NCBI GenBank assembly: GCA_964649195.1
Contig: CAZYPK010000185.1
Coordinates: 1 to 9,630, forward strand
Direction: 5' to 3'
From: JTS-RE9 sp964649195
GTDB lineage: Bacteria > Planctomycetota > Phycisphaerae > Phycisphaerales > Phycisphaeraceae
DNA: 9,630 bases
This document shows, one piece after another, positions 1-6,556 of the stretch. The position numbers and the translations under genes were made by a program. The notes below the pieces were generated by a model that saw only the letters and a program-made list of their open reading frames with translations, searched no databases and was not told the DNA's origin. Each line of letters starts with the position of its first letter. The stretch's first letter is position 1.

Positions 1-99
1 CCCTCCCAGCGGGAGCCTCGCCCTCCCAGCGGGAGCCTCGCCCTCCCAGCGGGAGCCTCGCCCTCCCAGCGGCCTCGCCCTCCCGGCCGGAGGCTTCCG
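1..99. repeat. 20-bp tandem repeat array, truncated by the window edge
   Basis: Three perfect copies of the unit CCCTCCCAGCGGGAGCCTCG lie at 1-20, 21-40 and 41-60. A fourth copy (61-77) lacks 3 nt and a fifth (78-99) is degenerate. Each unit contains the small inverted repeat CTCCC-AGC-GGGAG, so every unit could fold into a short hairpin. The array begins at the first base of the window, so its true length is unknown. There are no spacers between units. Confidence 0.9.
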
Positions 100-119
100 C
101 TCTCCCGCCATATGCTTTT

Positions 120-155
120 GCTCCGGGCATTGGACCTTGGTCCAATACCCGGAGC
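120..155. repeat. Strong intergenic hairpin (about 16-bp stem)
   Basis: The arm at 120-136 (GCTCCGGGCATTGGACC) pairs with 139-155 (GGTCCAATACCCGGAGC) with a single C-A mismatch at 128/147. The innermost pairs leave only 2-4 loop bases. There is no T-tract on the 3' side on either strand, so it is not a classical terminator. It could be a REP-like palindrome or a remnant of a small mobile repeat. The rest of the stretch 100-254 shows no gene and no convincing promoter. Confidence 0.75.
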
Positions 156-254
156 GTTGCCGTTTGATATCCTGCACGTTGTTCATTTCGGCGAATCGGT
201 GCGCGTGTTCACCGGTTCGTCACGCCCATACTCCCAATGGTTGAGGTACATCCC

Positions 255-878
255 ATGTCCGTTTCCACCCGCGATCGTCTTCCGCTCCTTCTGGCTGTTC
301 TGATGATGATGCTCGCCGGCTGCCAGACCAGGCCTGCCATCGTCGAGCGTGCCCAACACACCGCGTCCGATTTCCGGAAAAGCCTTGCCGAGATCAATCC
401 GCAGATTGACCGCATCTTTGCGACACTGGCTCAGTTGCAGCGGACCGACATCACCGTTCATGGGGCGGCTTTTGCGCAGTACCAGACGCATCTGGAAACG
501 CTCAAGGAACTCGTGCTGCCGGTCCGCTACCAGGCCGACAACCTTCGCCGCGAGGGCATCGACTACTTCAAGGCCTGGTCCCAGGAGATGATCGCCGCCG
601 ACAGCTCGGCCGCCCGTCACAGCCTCGAACTGTCGCGCTCGCAGGCCGACACGCGCTACAGGCTGTTCATGGAATACATCGACAACGCTTCGGACGACTT
701 CCGCGAGCTTTACCACGAACTGAAGGACATCGAGGAATACCTGGCGCCCGATCTGTCCAACGCCAACATCGCCGCCCAGAAGCCCCTGATCGACGCCACC
801 ACGGCCCGCTCCTACCGCGTCAAGGGCCGCATCGACCTGATCGGCGGCGAAATCAGCAAGTGGATCAGCGGACAGTGA
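255..878 (+). CDS. Lipoprotein resembling the DUF2959 family
   Basis: A 207-residue exported lipoprotein of unknown function. Residues 1-23 form a lipoprotein signal: Arg near the start, a hydrophobic run LLLAVLMMML and the lipobox LAGC with Cys23. The rest is Lys/Glu/Arg-rich and probably helical. Its central and C-terminal pattern (repeated Ser/Arg-rich helices around 117-160, then a basic region and a terminal helix near 188-203) recalls the coiled DUF2959 proteins. That match is from memory and moderate. The start at 255 is preferred over the in-frame ATG at 237 because GAGG at 243-246 lies 8 nt ahead of it and because the signal peptide then has normal length. It is the first of three + strand exported-protein genes; an inverted-repeat element follows its stop directly. 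Confidence 0.8.
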   Translation: MSVSTRDRLPLLLAVLMMMLAGCQTRPAIVERAQHTASDFRKSLAEINPQIDRIFATLAQLQRTDITVHGAAFAQYQTHLETLKELVLPVRYQADNLRREGIDYFKAWSQEMIAADSSAARHSLELSRSQADTRYRLFMEYIDNASDDFRELYHELKDIEEYLAPDLSNANIAAQKPLIDATTARSYRVKGRIDLIGGEISKWISGQ

Positions 879-879
879 A

Positions 880-1036
880 CAGCGGAGTCGGGAACAGGAG
901 ACAGGGGACAAGAGACAGGAAGAACCCCACAGCCGCTTGCGGCTTCGCAAATCTCAAATCTCAAATCTCAAATCTCAAATCTCAAATCTCAGATTTCAGA
1001 TTTCAAATCCCTGTCTCCTGTCTCCTGACCTCTGCC
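880..1036. repeat. Dispersed inverted-repeat element, copy 1
   Basis: This element fills the whole gap between the two lipoprotein genes. Its left arm is purine-rich (888-921, made of ACAGGAGACAGG-like units) and is complementary in good part to the pyrimidine arm at 1009-1028 (CCTGTCTCCTGTCTCC). Between the arms lies a core at 922-948 holding the palindrome AGCCGC-TT-GCGGCT, followed by a heptamer array. The core reappears inverted at 1519-1546 in copy 2. It starts within 2 nt of the upstream stop and ends at the ribosome binding site of the next gene. If transcribed it could form a long hairpin. Confidence 0.85.
948..1010. repeat. Nine-unit heptamer array (CAAATCT/CAGATTT)
   Basis: Six perfect CAAATCT units (948-989) are followed by two CAGATTT units (990-1003) and one CAAATCC (1004-1010), all in strict 7-bp register. 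AGATTT is the reverse complement of AAATCT, so the last units can pair with the first ones. The array is AT-rich in a GC-rich region. It interrupts the inverted-repeat element and is absent from the second copy at 1472-1580. Confidence 0.9.
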
Positions 1037-1048
1037 AAAGGAACCCAC

Positions 1049-1471
1049 ATGACGCACACCTTCACGTCAGAACCTTCGCCGGCGCGCAGGCTCCTCCTCG
1101 CGGGGATGCTGGGGTTGCTGCTGCTGCTGAGCGTTCCCGGTTGCCAGTCCGTGCCCCGGGAGCAACTGGCCAACGCGGACTACGGCAAGTTTCCCGCCGC
1201 CTATCAGGAGCGGATCAAGCAGTTCTTCAACGTGAAGGAACACGAATACGCAGGCTACATCAAGCCCGACTGGCGCTTCGAGCAGCCCTTCAAAGCCGCG
1301 TTCAAGGAATCCAAATCCGAAACCTGGCGCTTCGGCTACGGCGTGGAGATGCGCTTCAACCACAAGCGGGAACTCCAAGGCTACGCGCCCAACGAACGCC
1401 ATGTGTTCTTCTTCCACGAAAACCAGATGTGGCCCGTCAACTCAGGCGATCTGCTTCGCAAGACGGAATGA
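1049..1471 (+). CDS. Small lipoprotein of unknown function
   Basis: A 140-residue predicted lipoprotein. The signal peptide has Arg13-Arg14, the hydrophobic run LLLAGMLGLLLLLS and the lipobox VPGC. The mature part is rich in aromatic and charged residues (for example WRFEQPFKAAF and HVFFFHENQMWP) and probably a small globular domain; I do not recognise the family. The start at 1049 is set by a good ribosome binding site, AAAGGAA at 1037-1043, and by the signal peptide. The frame is open further upstream to 860, but that part only translates the intergenic repeat and overlaps the previous gene. The downstream inverted repeat begins right at the stop codon. Confidence 0.75.
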   Translation: MTHTFTSEPSPARRLLLAGMLGLLLLLSVPGCQSVPREQLANADYGKFPAAYQERIKQFFNVKEHEYAGYIKPDWRFEQPFKAAFKESKSETWRFGYGVEMRFNHKRELQGYAPNERHVFFFHENQMWPVNSGDLLRKTE

Positions 1472-1580
1472 TCAGGGAACAGGGGACAGGGAACAGGGGA
1501 CAGGAGACAGAGGTCAGAGCGAAGCCGCAAGCGGCTGTGTGGGTTCCTGTCTCCTGTCTCCTGTTCCCTGACCTCTGCTA
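1472..1580. repeat. Dispersed inverted-repeat element, copy 2
   Basis: Arms at 1472-1497 (TCAGGGAACAGGGGACAGGG then AACAGG) and 1546-1571 (CCTGTCTCCTGTCTCCTG then TTCCCTGA) are inverted copies with only a few mismatches. The core at 1519-1546 with AGCCGC-AA-GCGGCT is the reverse complement of the core of copy 1 at 922-948, apart from one or two bases. CAGAGGTCAG (1508-1517) and CTGACCTCTG (1568-1577) form a further inverted pair. The heptamer array of copy 1 is missing here. The left arm begins at the base after the upstream stop codon. Confidence 0.85.
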
Positions 1581-1626
1581 TGATTTCCTCCCCCGGTTCC
1601 TTCTGCTTAACCTCCGAGGCCCAGTC

Positions 1627-3054
1627 ATGTATCACCGTCTCCGACTCATCGCCCTCTTTCTGTTCGCCTGCCTCTCCGCGCAGGCCGCCGTTGCGGATGT
1701 GGTGACGCTCAAGGATGGTCGCCGCTTCGAAGGCACGATCGTCGGCGACAACGACGCCACGCTGTCGATCGACACCGTGGTCTCGACCATCCGCGTCACC
1801 CTGAAGCTGGACAAGGGCGGGATCGACACCCACGAGAAGAAGCCGGTCCCCGCGGGCTTCTACGATCCGCCGCCGGCCGCCCCGCGTGTCTCGGACCCGA
1901 CGAAGTTCGAAGACCCCGGTTCGGTCTATCTGGAGGCGCCCATCCGCGGCGCGTTCGGCAAGGATGTGCGGGCTTCGGGCGTTCGGGCGGTGCTCGCCTA
2001 CGCCCGCGCCCACCGCATCGGCCATGTGGTGTTCACCATCGATTCCACCGGCGGCGACCTCGATGAAGCCCAGGAAATCTATCAGCTCCTCAAGAGCCAG
2101 CTCGGCAAGATTCGCCTGCACGCCATCGTACACAACTGCCTGGGCGACGCCCTGGCGGTGCCCGCGGCCTGCGACACGATCAATCTGTTGCCCGGCTCCA
2201 AGATCGGCGGCCTGGGCCGCCGGCTTGCCGAGATTTCCGACAAGCTGGCCAAGGAGGATGAGGCCGTCCTTCGCCGTCAACTGGCCAACGATCTGGAAGC
2301 CACGGCCCAGGAGCGCGGCCGCAGCGGACGCATCATGCGCGCCATGGTCGATCCGACATCCAGGCTTGCCGCCTGGCGCGATGAGAACAACGAGCCGGCG
2401 CTGGGCACGGCCCTGCCCGAAGGCACCGCCAAGGATCGGGTGATCTTCGAAGACGGTCCCGATACGGTGCTGATGCTCAGCTACGAGCAGGCGATCGCCC
2501 TGGGGCTTCCGCCGTTCAAGGGCGATGCGCAGGACCTGGGCAAGCTGCTGGGCATTTCGCAGTGGCAGAGCGAAAGCGACTTTGGCCACCGGACCATGGC
2601 CAAGGCGGCCGCCGACGCCGCCAGGCAGGAAGCCGGCGCCCAGGCGGTCTTCGCGGCGAAGGTGAAGAACAACGTCACCCGGCGCGAGACGGCCGAGCGA
2701 TCCATGGAGTCCAACATGAAGCAGGCCTCCGAATGGGCGCCCACCAAGGAGTCCTACGCCACCTATAAAAACTATGCCACCCACTGGAACTGGGGCTACG
2801 GCTACGGCGGCAGCTACGACACCAACCGCCTCACCGCCGAGTCGCGCAAGAAGTGGCGCGACCGCACCGACGCCTGCATGCACTACCTCATCGAAGCCCG
2901 CGGCGCCATGAAAACCATGAAGCGCCTCGACGCCGAGGCCCTCACCCTCGGCCTGAAACCAAACTACAAAACCGGCGAACTCGACCAGATGATCGACGAC
3001 ATCGAAGTGAAGGTCACCTACCTGAACAACCATCGCATCCGCACGACCGAATAA
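1627..3054 (+). CDS. Secreted ClpP/NfeD-like fold protein, probable pseudoprotease
   Basis: A 475-residue exported protein. Residues 1-20 are a signal peptide ending in AQA. Residues 24-70 (DVVTLKDGRRFEGTIVGDND and following) look like the small beta-barrel domain often found in planctomycete secreted proteins. Residues 98-310 have the ClpP/crotonase pattern: strand VVFTIDSTGGDLDEA (134-148, oxyanion-hole GG at 142-143), AIVHNCLGDALAVPAACD (166-183), PGSKIGG (189-195) and LSYEQAIALGL (284-294). The catalytic Ser expected about 29-30 residues after GG is missing: L172-G173 stand there and no Ser occurs from 158 to 190. The C-terminal third (320-475) is charged and helical. GAGG at 1616-1619, 7 nt ahead, sets the start; the open frame back to 937 is repeat DNA. 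Substrate and partners are unknown. Fold assignment is fairly sure, inactivity inferred. Confidence 0.8.
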   Translation: MYHRLRLIALFLFACLSAQAAVADVVTLKDGRRFEGTIVGDNDATLSIDTVVSTIRVTLKLDKGGIDTHEKKPVPAGFYDPPPAAPRVSDPTKFEDPGSVYLEAPIRGAFGKDVRASGVRAVLAYARAHRIGHVVFTIDSTGGDLDEAQEIYQLLKSQLGKIRLHAIVHNCLGDALAVPAACDTINLLPGSKIGGLGRRLAEISDKLAKEDEAVLRRQLANDLEATAQERGRSGRIMRAMVDPTSRLAAWRDENNEPALGTALPEGTAKDRVIFEDGPDTVLMLSYEQAIALGLPPFKGDAQDLGKLLGISQWQSESDFGHRTMAKAAADAARQEAGAQAVFAAKVKNNVTRRETAERSMESNMKQASEWAPTKESYATYKNYATHWNWGYGYGGSYDTNRLTAESRKKWRDRTDACMHYLIEARGAMKTMKRLDAEALTLGLKPNYKTGELDQMIDDIEVKVTYLNNHRIRTTE

Positions 3055-3088
3055 ACCCGGCACACCGCACCAATCAAAGCCGGGTTTT
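3053..3088. terminator. Rho-independent terminator, probably bidirectional
   Basis: AAACCCGGC (3053-3061) pairs perfectly with GCCGGGTTT (3079-3087) around a 17-nt loop, and TTTT follows the GC-rich stem on the + strand. It starts inside the stop codon of the ClpP-like gene. On the - strand the same stem is followed by TTTATT, so it could also end transcripts of the converging abiE genes, whose last stop is at 3225. The gap 3089-3224 shows only a C-rich stretch and no gene. Confidence 0.75.
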
Positions 3089-3224
3089 ACAAACCCATCC
3101 CCGCCCCCGCCCCCCGGAGTCGGACACGTCGCGCCGGGTTCCATCTGTAGGTTCGATCTCCTGAGCCAGTTGGACCGTGACGCCCGCGCGTTCAAACGCC
3201 TTGAGTCATGGCGTCCCGCCTTGG

Positions 3225-4041
3225 TCATCTTGCCTCGCCTCGCCATGGTTCGCCTGGGATGCGATCGACGAGCGTTTCTCGAACAAGCTTCATGGCTTGG
3301 ACCGAATCGTAAAGCATGGCGGGATTGAGCAGCGGCGTGATGTCGTCCATGAACTCCGGATCATGTGTCTTGCCGTGCAAGTTTTCCTCGAACCGGGCAC
3401 GGGAGACCGCATGGCCTTCGTGCTTCATGTATTGGCCGAAGCAGGTCACAACTTGGTCGGCGTTCAACATCCCCTGGTCGATGCAAAGCCAAAGATCGAA
3501 AAGGTCACGGCTCTTTCGACGCTGGTAGAGCGCGCAACTTCGTGCCGAGCAACTCGTCGAGTTCATAAGTCCTCAACTCCGCAGCGCCGTTAAACCAAGG
3601 GTTGGCGACCGCGAACGGGTGGCCCTTGAGTCCCAGCACCGTGAAATGCTCGCGGGTATTCATTTCGATCTTCAGCCGCAGAGGGCGCACCGGTTCGATC
3701 TCGGACTCGAATCGGTACGACAGAGCGACATTCCCGCCGGAGGTCTTCCGCTGGGGCTTGCCGAGCCAGGGATCGAGTTTTTCACGCATTGCGTCGAGGA
3801 TCGGGTCGATGGGGGCTGCTTCGGTCTGCACCAGGTCGATGTCCTCGGAGTATCGACGTGGCGGTCGAATGAACAGCTTGTTGAGCGCCGTGCCGCCTCG
3901 CAGGGCGATCTTGCCGGCCAGCTTGGTGTCGCTGAACAGTTCGACCACCGCGCGGGACAGGACGAGGTCCTGTTCCACTTGGGCGTCATCGGGCCACGGC
4001 GCGACGGCCCGCCATGCGGTGATGTTCGCTTGTGGAATCAC
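3225..4041 (-). pseudogene. AbiEii-type nucleotidyltransferase toxin, frameshifted
   Basis: Toxin half of a type IV (AbiE) toxin-antitoxin pair. Family members are DNA polymerase beta-like nucleotidyltransferases; some relatives (MenT) modify tRNA 3' ends. The first frame (4041 down to 3505, 178 aa) begins with GTG, behind GGAGG at 4049-4053, and overlaps the antitoxin stop as GTGA. It carries RGGTALNKL (48-55), RYSEDIDL (63-70) with the DxD metal motif, and KIEMN (124-128). It then reads LLGTKLRAL and shifts frame; the next frame continues ALYQRRKSRDLFDLWL and 90 further residues to 3225. Adding 2 nt to the GC run at 3530-3535 restores one 272-residue protein of normal family length. As read, the product ends in a false tail and lacks the conserved YQRRKxRDLFDLW motif, so it is probably inactive. 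A sequencing error is possible. Confidence 0.88.
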
Positions 4042-4832
4042 CCTTCCACCTCCATTGGTCCGTTGATGAGAAGATGCCAGCGCCGATTTTCCCGCGTGCC
4101 GTTCAGCGGCCGGCCGGTCCTGAGCGGCAGGAGATGCGGCCCTTGGCGCTCAAGCCAGGCATGAATCGGATCGGACAATCGCCGCTGTCGAACCTGGTCC
4201 AGAATGAATCCAAGGCGCTGTGTGTTCGGCAGATCATTGACCCGTCGAACGGCGGCCAGAAGCCGCCTGGGATCGAGCGAGGGTGACAACTCGGCGATGA
4301 CGGTCGCCACGTTGTCCAGATGGCCGGCGGACCTGGCGAAGCGGACGAGATCGACGACCGTCGTTTCCGGCGTCGAAATTCGCATCGAACCGGTCGGCGT
4401 CTTCGTCTCCATCGCGGCAGCGCCTGCGACGTGCATGCTGGTGAAGAATCGAATCCGGGTGCGGCCCGCAGTCAGCGGACGAACCGAGCGATCCGTAAGA
4501 ACCTGAAATTCCTGCGGCTGATGATGCGAGGAACCATGCATCGCCGCGGCGCTCAACAGGCCAACGTAATATGGCAGCCTCATCGCTTTCATCAGGTCTT
4601 GAATGAACCATGACGCCGGAGGCCCGCCCGCACTGCTGTATTCCAGCGGCACAATGACGTAGAAGTATTCCTTCACCTTGACGACTCGGTTGCGCTTCAC
4701 CGAGCGTTGCAAAGCTTTGCTGACAGCCGCTGGCGAAAGGCCGCTTCCATTCAGGGCTTCGGCGCGCAGGAACGAGTAGCGGCCCCCCGCCTGCAAGGCA
4801 TCGATCCAGGATTCGAGCGTTCCCGTCGCCAT
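4038..4832 (-). CDS. AbiEi-family antitoxin and transcriptional regulator
   Basis: Antitoxin partner of the AbiEii gene just downstream. Family members neutralise the toxin without forming a stable complex with it and repress their own operon through an N-terminal winged helix. In this 264-residue protein, residues 5-62 fit the winged-helix part (SPAAVSKALQRSVKRNRVV, then the wing VKVKEYFYVIVP). Residues 75-135 carry the typical core YYVGLLSAAAMHGSSHHQPQ and FQVLTDRSVRPL, and the C-terminus has NTQRLGFILDQV and RWHLLIN. The start at 4832 is chosen because the promoter -10 lies at 4888-4893; the in-frame starts at 4901 and 5054 would be upstream of transcription. Its stop overlaps the toxin start by 4 nt, pointing to translational coupling. 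The frame is intact, unlike that of the toxin. Confidence 0.88.
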   Translation of the reverse strand: MATGTLESWIDALQAGGRYSFLRAEALNGSGLSPAAVSKALQRSVKRNRVVKVKEYFYVIVPLEYSSAGGPPASWFIQDLMKAMRLPYYVGLLSAAAMHGSSHHQPQEFQVLTDRSVRPLTAGRTRIRFFTSMHVAGAAAMETKTPTGSMRISTPETTVVDLVRFARSAGHLDNVATVIAELSPSLDPRRLLAAVRRVNDLPNTQRLGFILDQVRQRRLSDPIHAWLERQGPHLLPLRTGRPLNGTRENRRWHLLINGPMEVEG

Positions 4833-4846
4833 TTGAAAATTCCGTC

Positions 4847-4887
4847 GATCTGCACAAAGGGACAGATTGTGTCCTTTTACGCAGATC
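4847..4887. promoter_or_regulatory. 41-nt imperfect palindrome, probable AbiEi operator
   Basis: GATCTGCACAAAGGGACA (4847-4864) and TGTCCTTTTACGCAGATC (4870-4887) are inverted copies matching at 15 of 18 positions around a 5-nt centre. It abuts the -10 box of the abiE promoter, so it covers the expected transcription start and leader. Known AbiEi proteins bind inverted repeats in their own promoter, so autorepression here is a reasonable inference. In the RNA two of the three mismatches become G-U pairs, so a leader hairpin is the alternative function. Confidence 0.7.
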
Positions 4888-4916
4888 AATATATCGGCCA
4901 TCAGGTGACGGGGCAA
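4888..4916 (-). promoter_or_regulatory. Sigma70-like promoter of the abiE pair
   Basis: Read on the - strand, TTGCCC (4916-4911) and TATATT (4893-4888) are separated by exactly 17 nt. They match the consensus at 4 of 6 and 5 of 6 positions. Transcription would begin near 4881, about 50 nt ahead of the antitoxin ATG at 4832, inside the palindrome 4847-4887. Confidence 0.65.
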
Positions 4917-5110
4917 GAGCCGATGCCACTGGGCGCTGACGCATCGCCAAAAGAATCGATATGTGTCAGAACACAAGTCGAACGAAATTGTTCGCCGACC
5001 TTTCGTGTTCTTCCAGCGTCGCACCAACCACCACTCCCTTACGAAGGCGGCCACTTGGAGATTCTGGAGATTGGCTTATTCACCGCAATGGGCGATATGA
5101 TCGTCTTCGC

Positions 5111-6523
5111 ATGTTCCTGACGATCTCCACCACGCGCTCCCCCGCCACCGACCTGGGCTACCTGCTGCACAAGCATCCGGCCAAGGTACAGACCTTTGAA
5201 CAGACGTTCGGCATGGCGCGGGTGTTTTATCCGCAGGCGTCCGATGAGCGTTGCACGGCGGCGATGCTGCTGGAGGTCGATCCGGTCGCCCTCGTGAGAG
5301 GACGAAGCGGACCGGCCGGCGAAGGACGTGTGCTGGAACAGTATGTGAACGACCGGCCCTACGTCGCGTCGTCGTTCATGAGCGTCGCCATCGCCCGCGT
5401 GTTCTCCTCCGCGCTCAAGGGAACCTGCAACGATCGGCCAGCCGTGGTCAGCGAGCCGCTGCCGCTGGAGGTCACGATCGCCGTCGTGCCGGCCCGCAGC
5501 GGTGGTGAAGCATTGATCCGTCAGTTGTTCGAGCCATTGGGGTACGAAGTGCAGACCGACCGGCTTGTGCTGGATGACAAGTTTCCCGCGTGGGGCGAGG
5601 GGCCGTACTTCTCGGTGACATTGCGAGGCCGGTTGCCGTTGAAGGACCTGCTCACGCACCTGTACGTGCTGATCCCCGTGCTCGACAACGACAAGCACTA
5701 CTGGATCGGCCAGGATGAACTGGAGAAGCTGTTGAAGTTCGGCGAGGGCTGGCTCAAGGATCATCCGGCCCGCGAGCTGATCACCACGCGCTACCTCCGC
5801 CACTTCAAGTCGCTGACCCGCAAGGCGCTGGCGCGGCTGACCGATGAGGACGAACCCGACCCGGACACTGTCGCCGCGGAGCAAGCGCGTGAAGAGGACG
5901 CCATCGAGCGGCCCCTGAGCCTGCACGCGCAGCGTCACGCCACCGTCCTGGCGGCGCTGAAGGCCGGTAGCGCAGTCAGCGTGATCGACATCGGCTGCGC
6001 TCAGGGAAGATTGCTGCGAAGGCTGCTCGATGAGCCGCAGTTCACAACCATCGCCGGTGTGGATGTTTCACTCCGCGCCTTGAACGACGCCGAGGACCGG
6101 CTCAACTTCGACCGCATGCCGCCGCGCCAAAGGCAGCGGATCAAGCTGCTGCACGGCTCCCTGCTGTACCGCGACGATCGCCTGGCCGGCTTCGACGCGG
6201 CCTGCCTCGTCGAAGTCATCGAGCACCTGGACCCGCCGCGGCTGGCGGCGATGGAGCGCGTGGTGTTCGAGTTCGCCAGGCCGCGCACCGTCATCGTGAC
6301 GACGCCGAACGTCGAATACAACGTCCGGTTCGAGACGCTGGCCGCCGGCAAGCTGCGGCATCAGGACCATCGATTCGAGTGGACGAGGCGGCAGTTCATC
6401 GAGTGGGCGAATCGAATCGCCGGCCGGTTCGGATACGAAGCACGGTTTCTGGCGATCGGGCCTGACGATCCGGAGGTCGGATCGCCGACGCAGATGGCGG
6501 TGTTTGAGGCTCGGCAGATGTGA
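5111..6523 (+). CDS. hen1: Hen1, 3'-terminal RNA ribose 2'-O-methyltransferase
   Basis: Bacterial Hen1, the partner of Pnkp in RNA repair. It methylates the 2'-OH of the 3'-terminal nucleotide at a break before sealing, so the repaired RNA resists a second cut, and its N-terminal domain activates the Pnkp ligase. The 470-residue length is close to known bacterial Hen1. Residues 1-240 are the ligase-activating region, opening with the family signature MFLTISTTRSPATDLGYLL. Residues 270-470 are the methyltransferase: VIDIGCAQGR (291-300) binds S-adenosylmethionine. EVIEH (Glu368, Glu371, His372) and His420 in RHQDHRFEWTR supply the metal-binding E-E-H-H set. The start at 5111 follows the family N-terminus; no clear Shine-Dalgarno is seen. 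The frame back to 4961 shows no family similarity. It lies 33 nt before pnkp, probably one operon, and is divergent from abiE. Confidence 0.95.
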   Translation: MFLTISTTRSPATDLGYLLHKHPAKVQTFEQTFGMARVFYPQASDERCTAAMLLEVDPVALVRGRSGPAGEGRVLEQYVNDRPYVASSFMSVAIARVFSSALKGTCNDRPAVVSEPLPLEVTIAVVPARSGGEALIRQLFEPLGYEVQTDRLVLDDKFPAWGEGPYFSVTLRGRLPLKDLLTHLYVLIPVLDNDKHYWIGQDELEKLLKFGEGWLKDHPARELITTRYLRHFKSLTRKALARLTDEDEPDPDTVAAEQAREEDAIERPLSLHAQRHATVLAALKAGSAVSVIDIGCAQGRLLRRLLDEPQFTTIAGVDVSLRALNDAEDRLNFDRMPPRQRQRIKLLHGSLLYRDDRLAGFDAACLVEVIEHLDPPRLAAMERVVFEFARPRTVIVTTPNVEYNVRFETLAAGKLRHQDHRFEWTRRQFIEWANRIAGRFGYEARFLAIGPDDPEVGSPTQMAVFEARQM

Positions 6524-6538
6524 AAAGCGTTCTCCCTC

Positions 6539-6550
6539 ACAGATATCTGT
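6539..6550. promoter_or_regulatory. 12-bp perfect palindrome in the hen1-pnkp gap
   Basis: ACAGATATCTGT is a perfect palindrome ending 6 nt before the pnkp ATG, in the 33-nt gap after hen1. It occupies the place where a Shine-Dalgarno sequence would be expected, and none is visible. A regulator site is possible; chance is also possible. Confidence 0.35.
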
Positions 6551-6556
6551 TGAATC

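Noticed and set aside
1..99. CRISPR-like array
   Set aside because: Units are directly adjacent with no spacers, and no cas gene is present.
183..950. Open frame of 255 codons on the - strand
   Set aside because: It is antisense to the first lipoprotein gene and extends into the repeat element. No start signal or recognised motif.
937..1626. Upstream extension of the ClpP-like gene's open frame
   Set aside because: It translates the intergenic repeats and an off-frame reading of the second lipoprotein gene. The signal peptide and ribosome binding site place the start at 1627.
1381..3246. Long open frame on the - strand, 621 codons
   Set aside because: It lies antisense to the ClpP-like gene, is of low-complexity Gly/Arg/Val composition, and no family motif is seen. 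This is a GC-rich shadow.
3177..4164. + strand open frames over the toxin region
   Set aside because: They are complementary to the AbiEii toxin, whose motifs are clear on the - strand despite the frameshift.
4961..4995. Short inverted repeats TGTG/CACA and CGAAC/GTTCG upstream of hen1
   Set aside because: Arms of only 4-5 bp are expected by chance in a stretch of this size.
4833..5054. N-terminal extension of the AbiEi antitoxin to 5054
   Set aside because: The promoter -35 and -10 boxes and the palindrome lie inside this stretch, and the added residues show no family similarity. The start at 4832 fits better.
5055..5110. Possible hen1 promoter (TTGGCT ... GATATG or TTGGAG ... TATTCA)
   Set aside because: Spacing of 16-17 nt is acceptable but the boxes match the consensus poorly, so nothing better than chance can be claimed.
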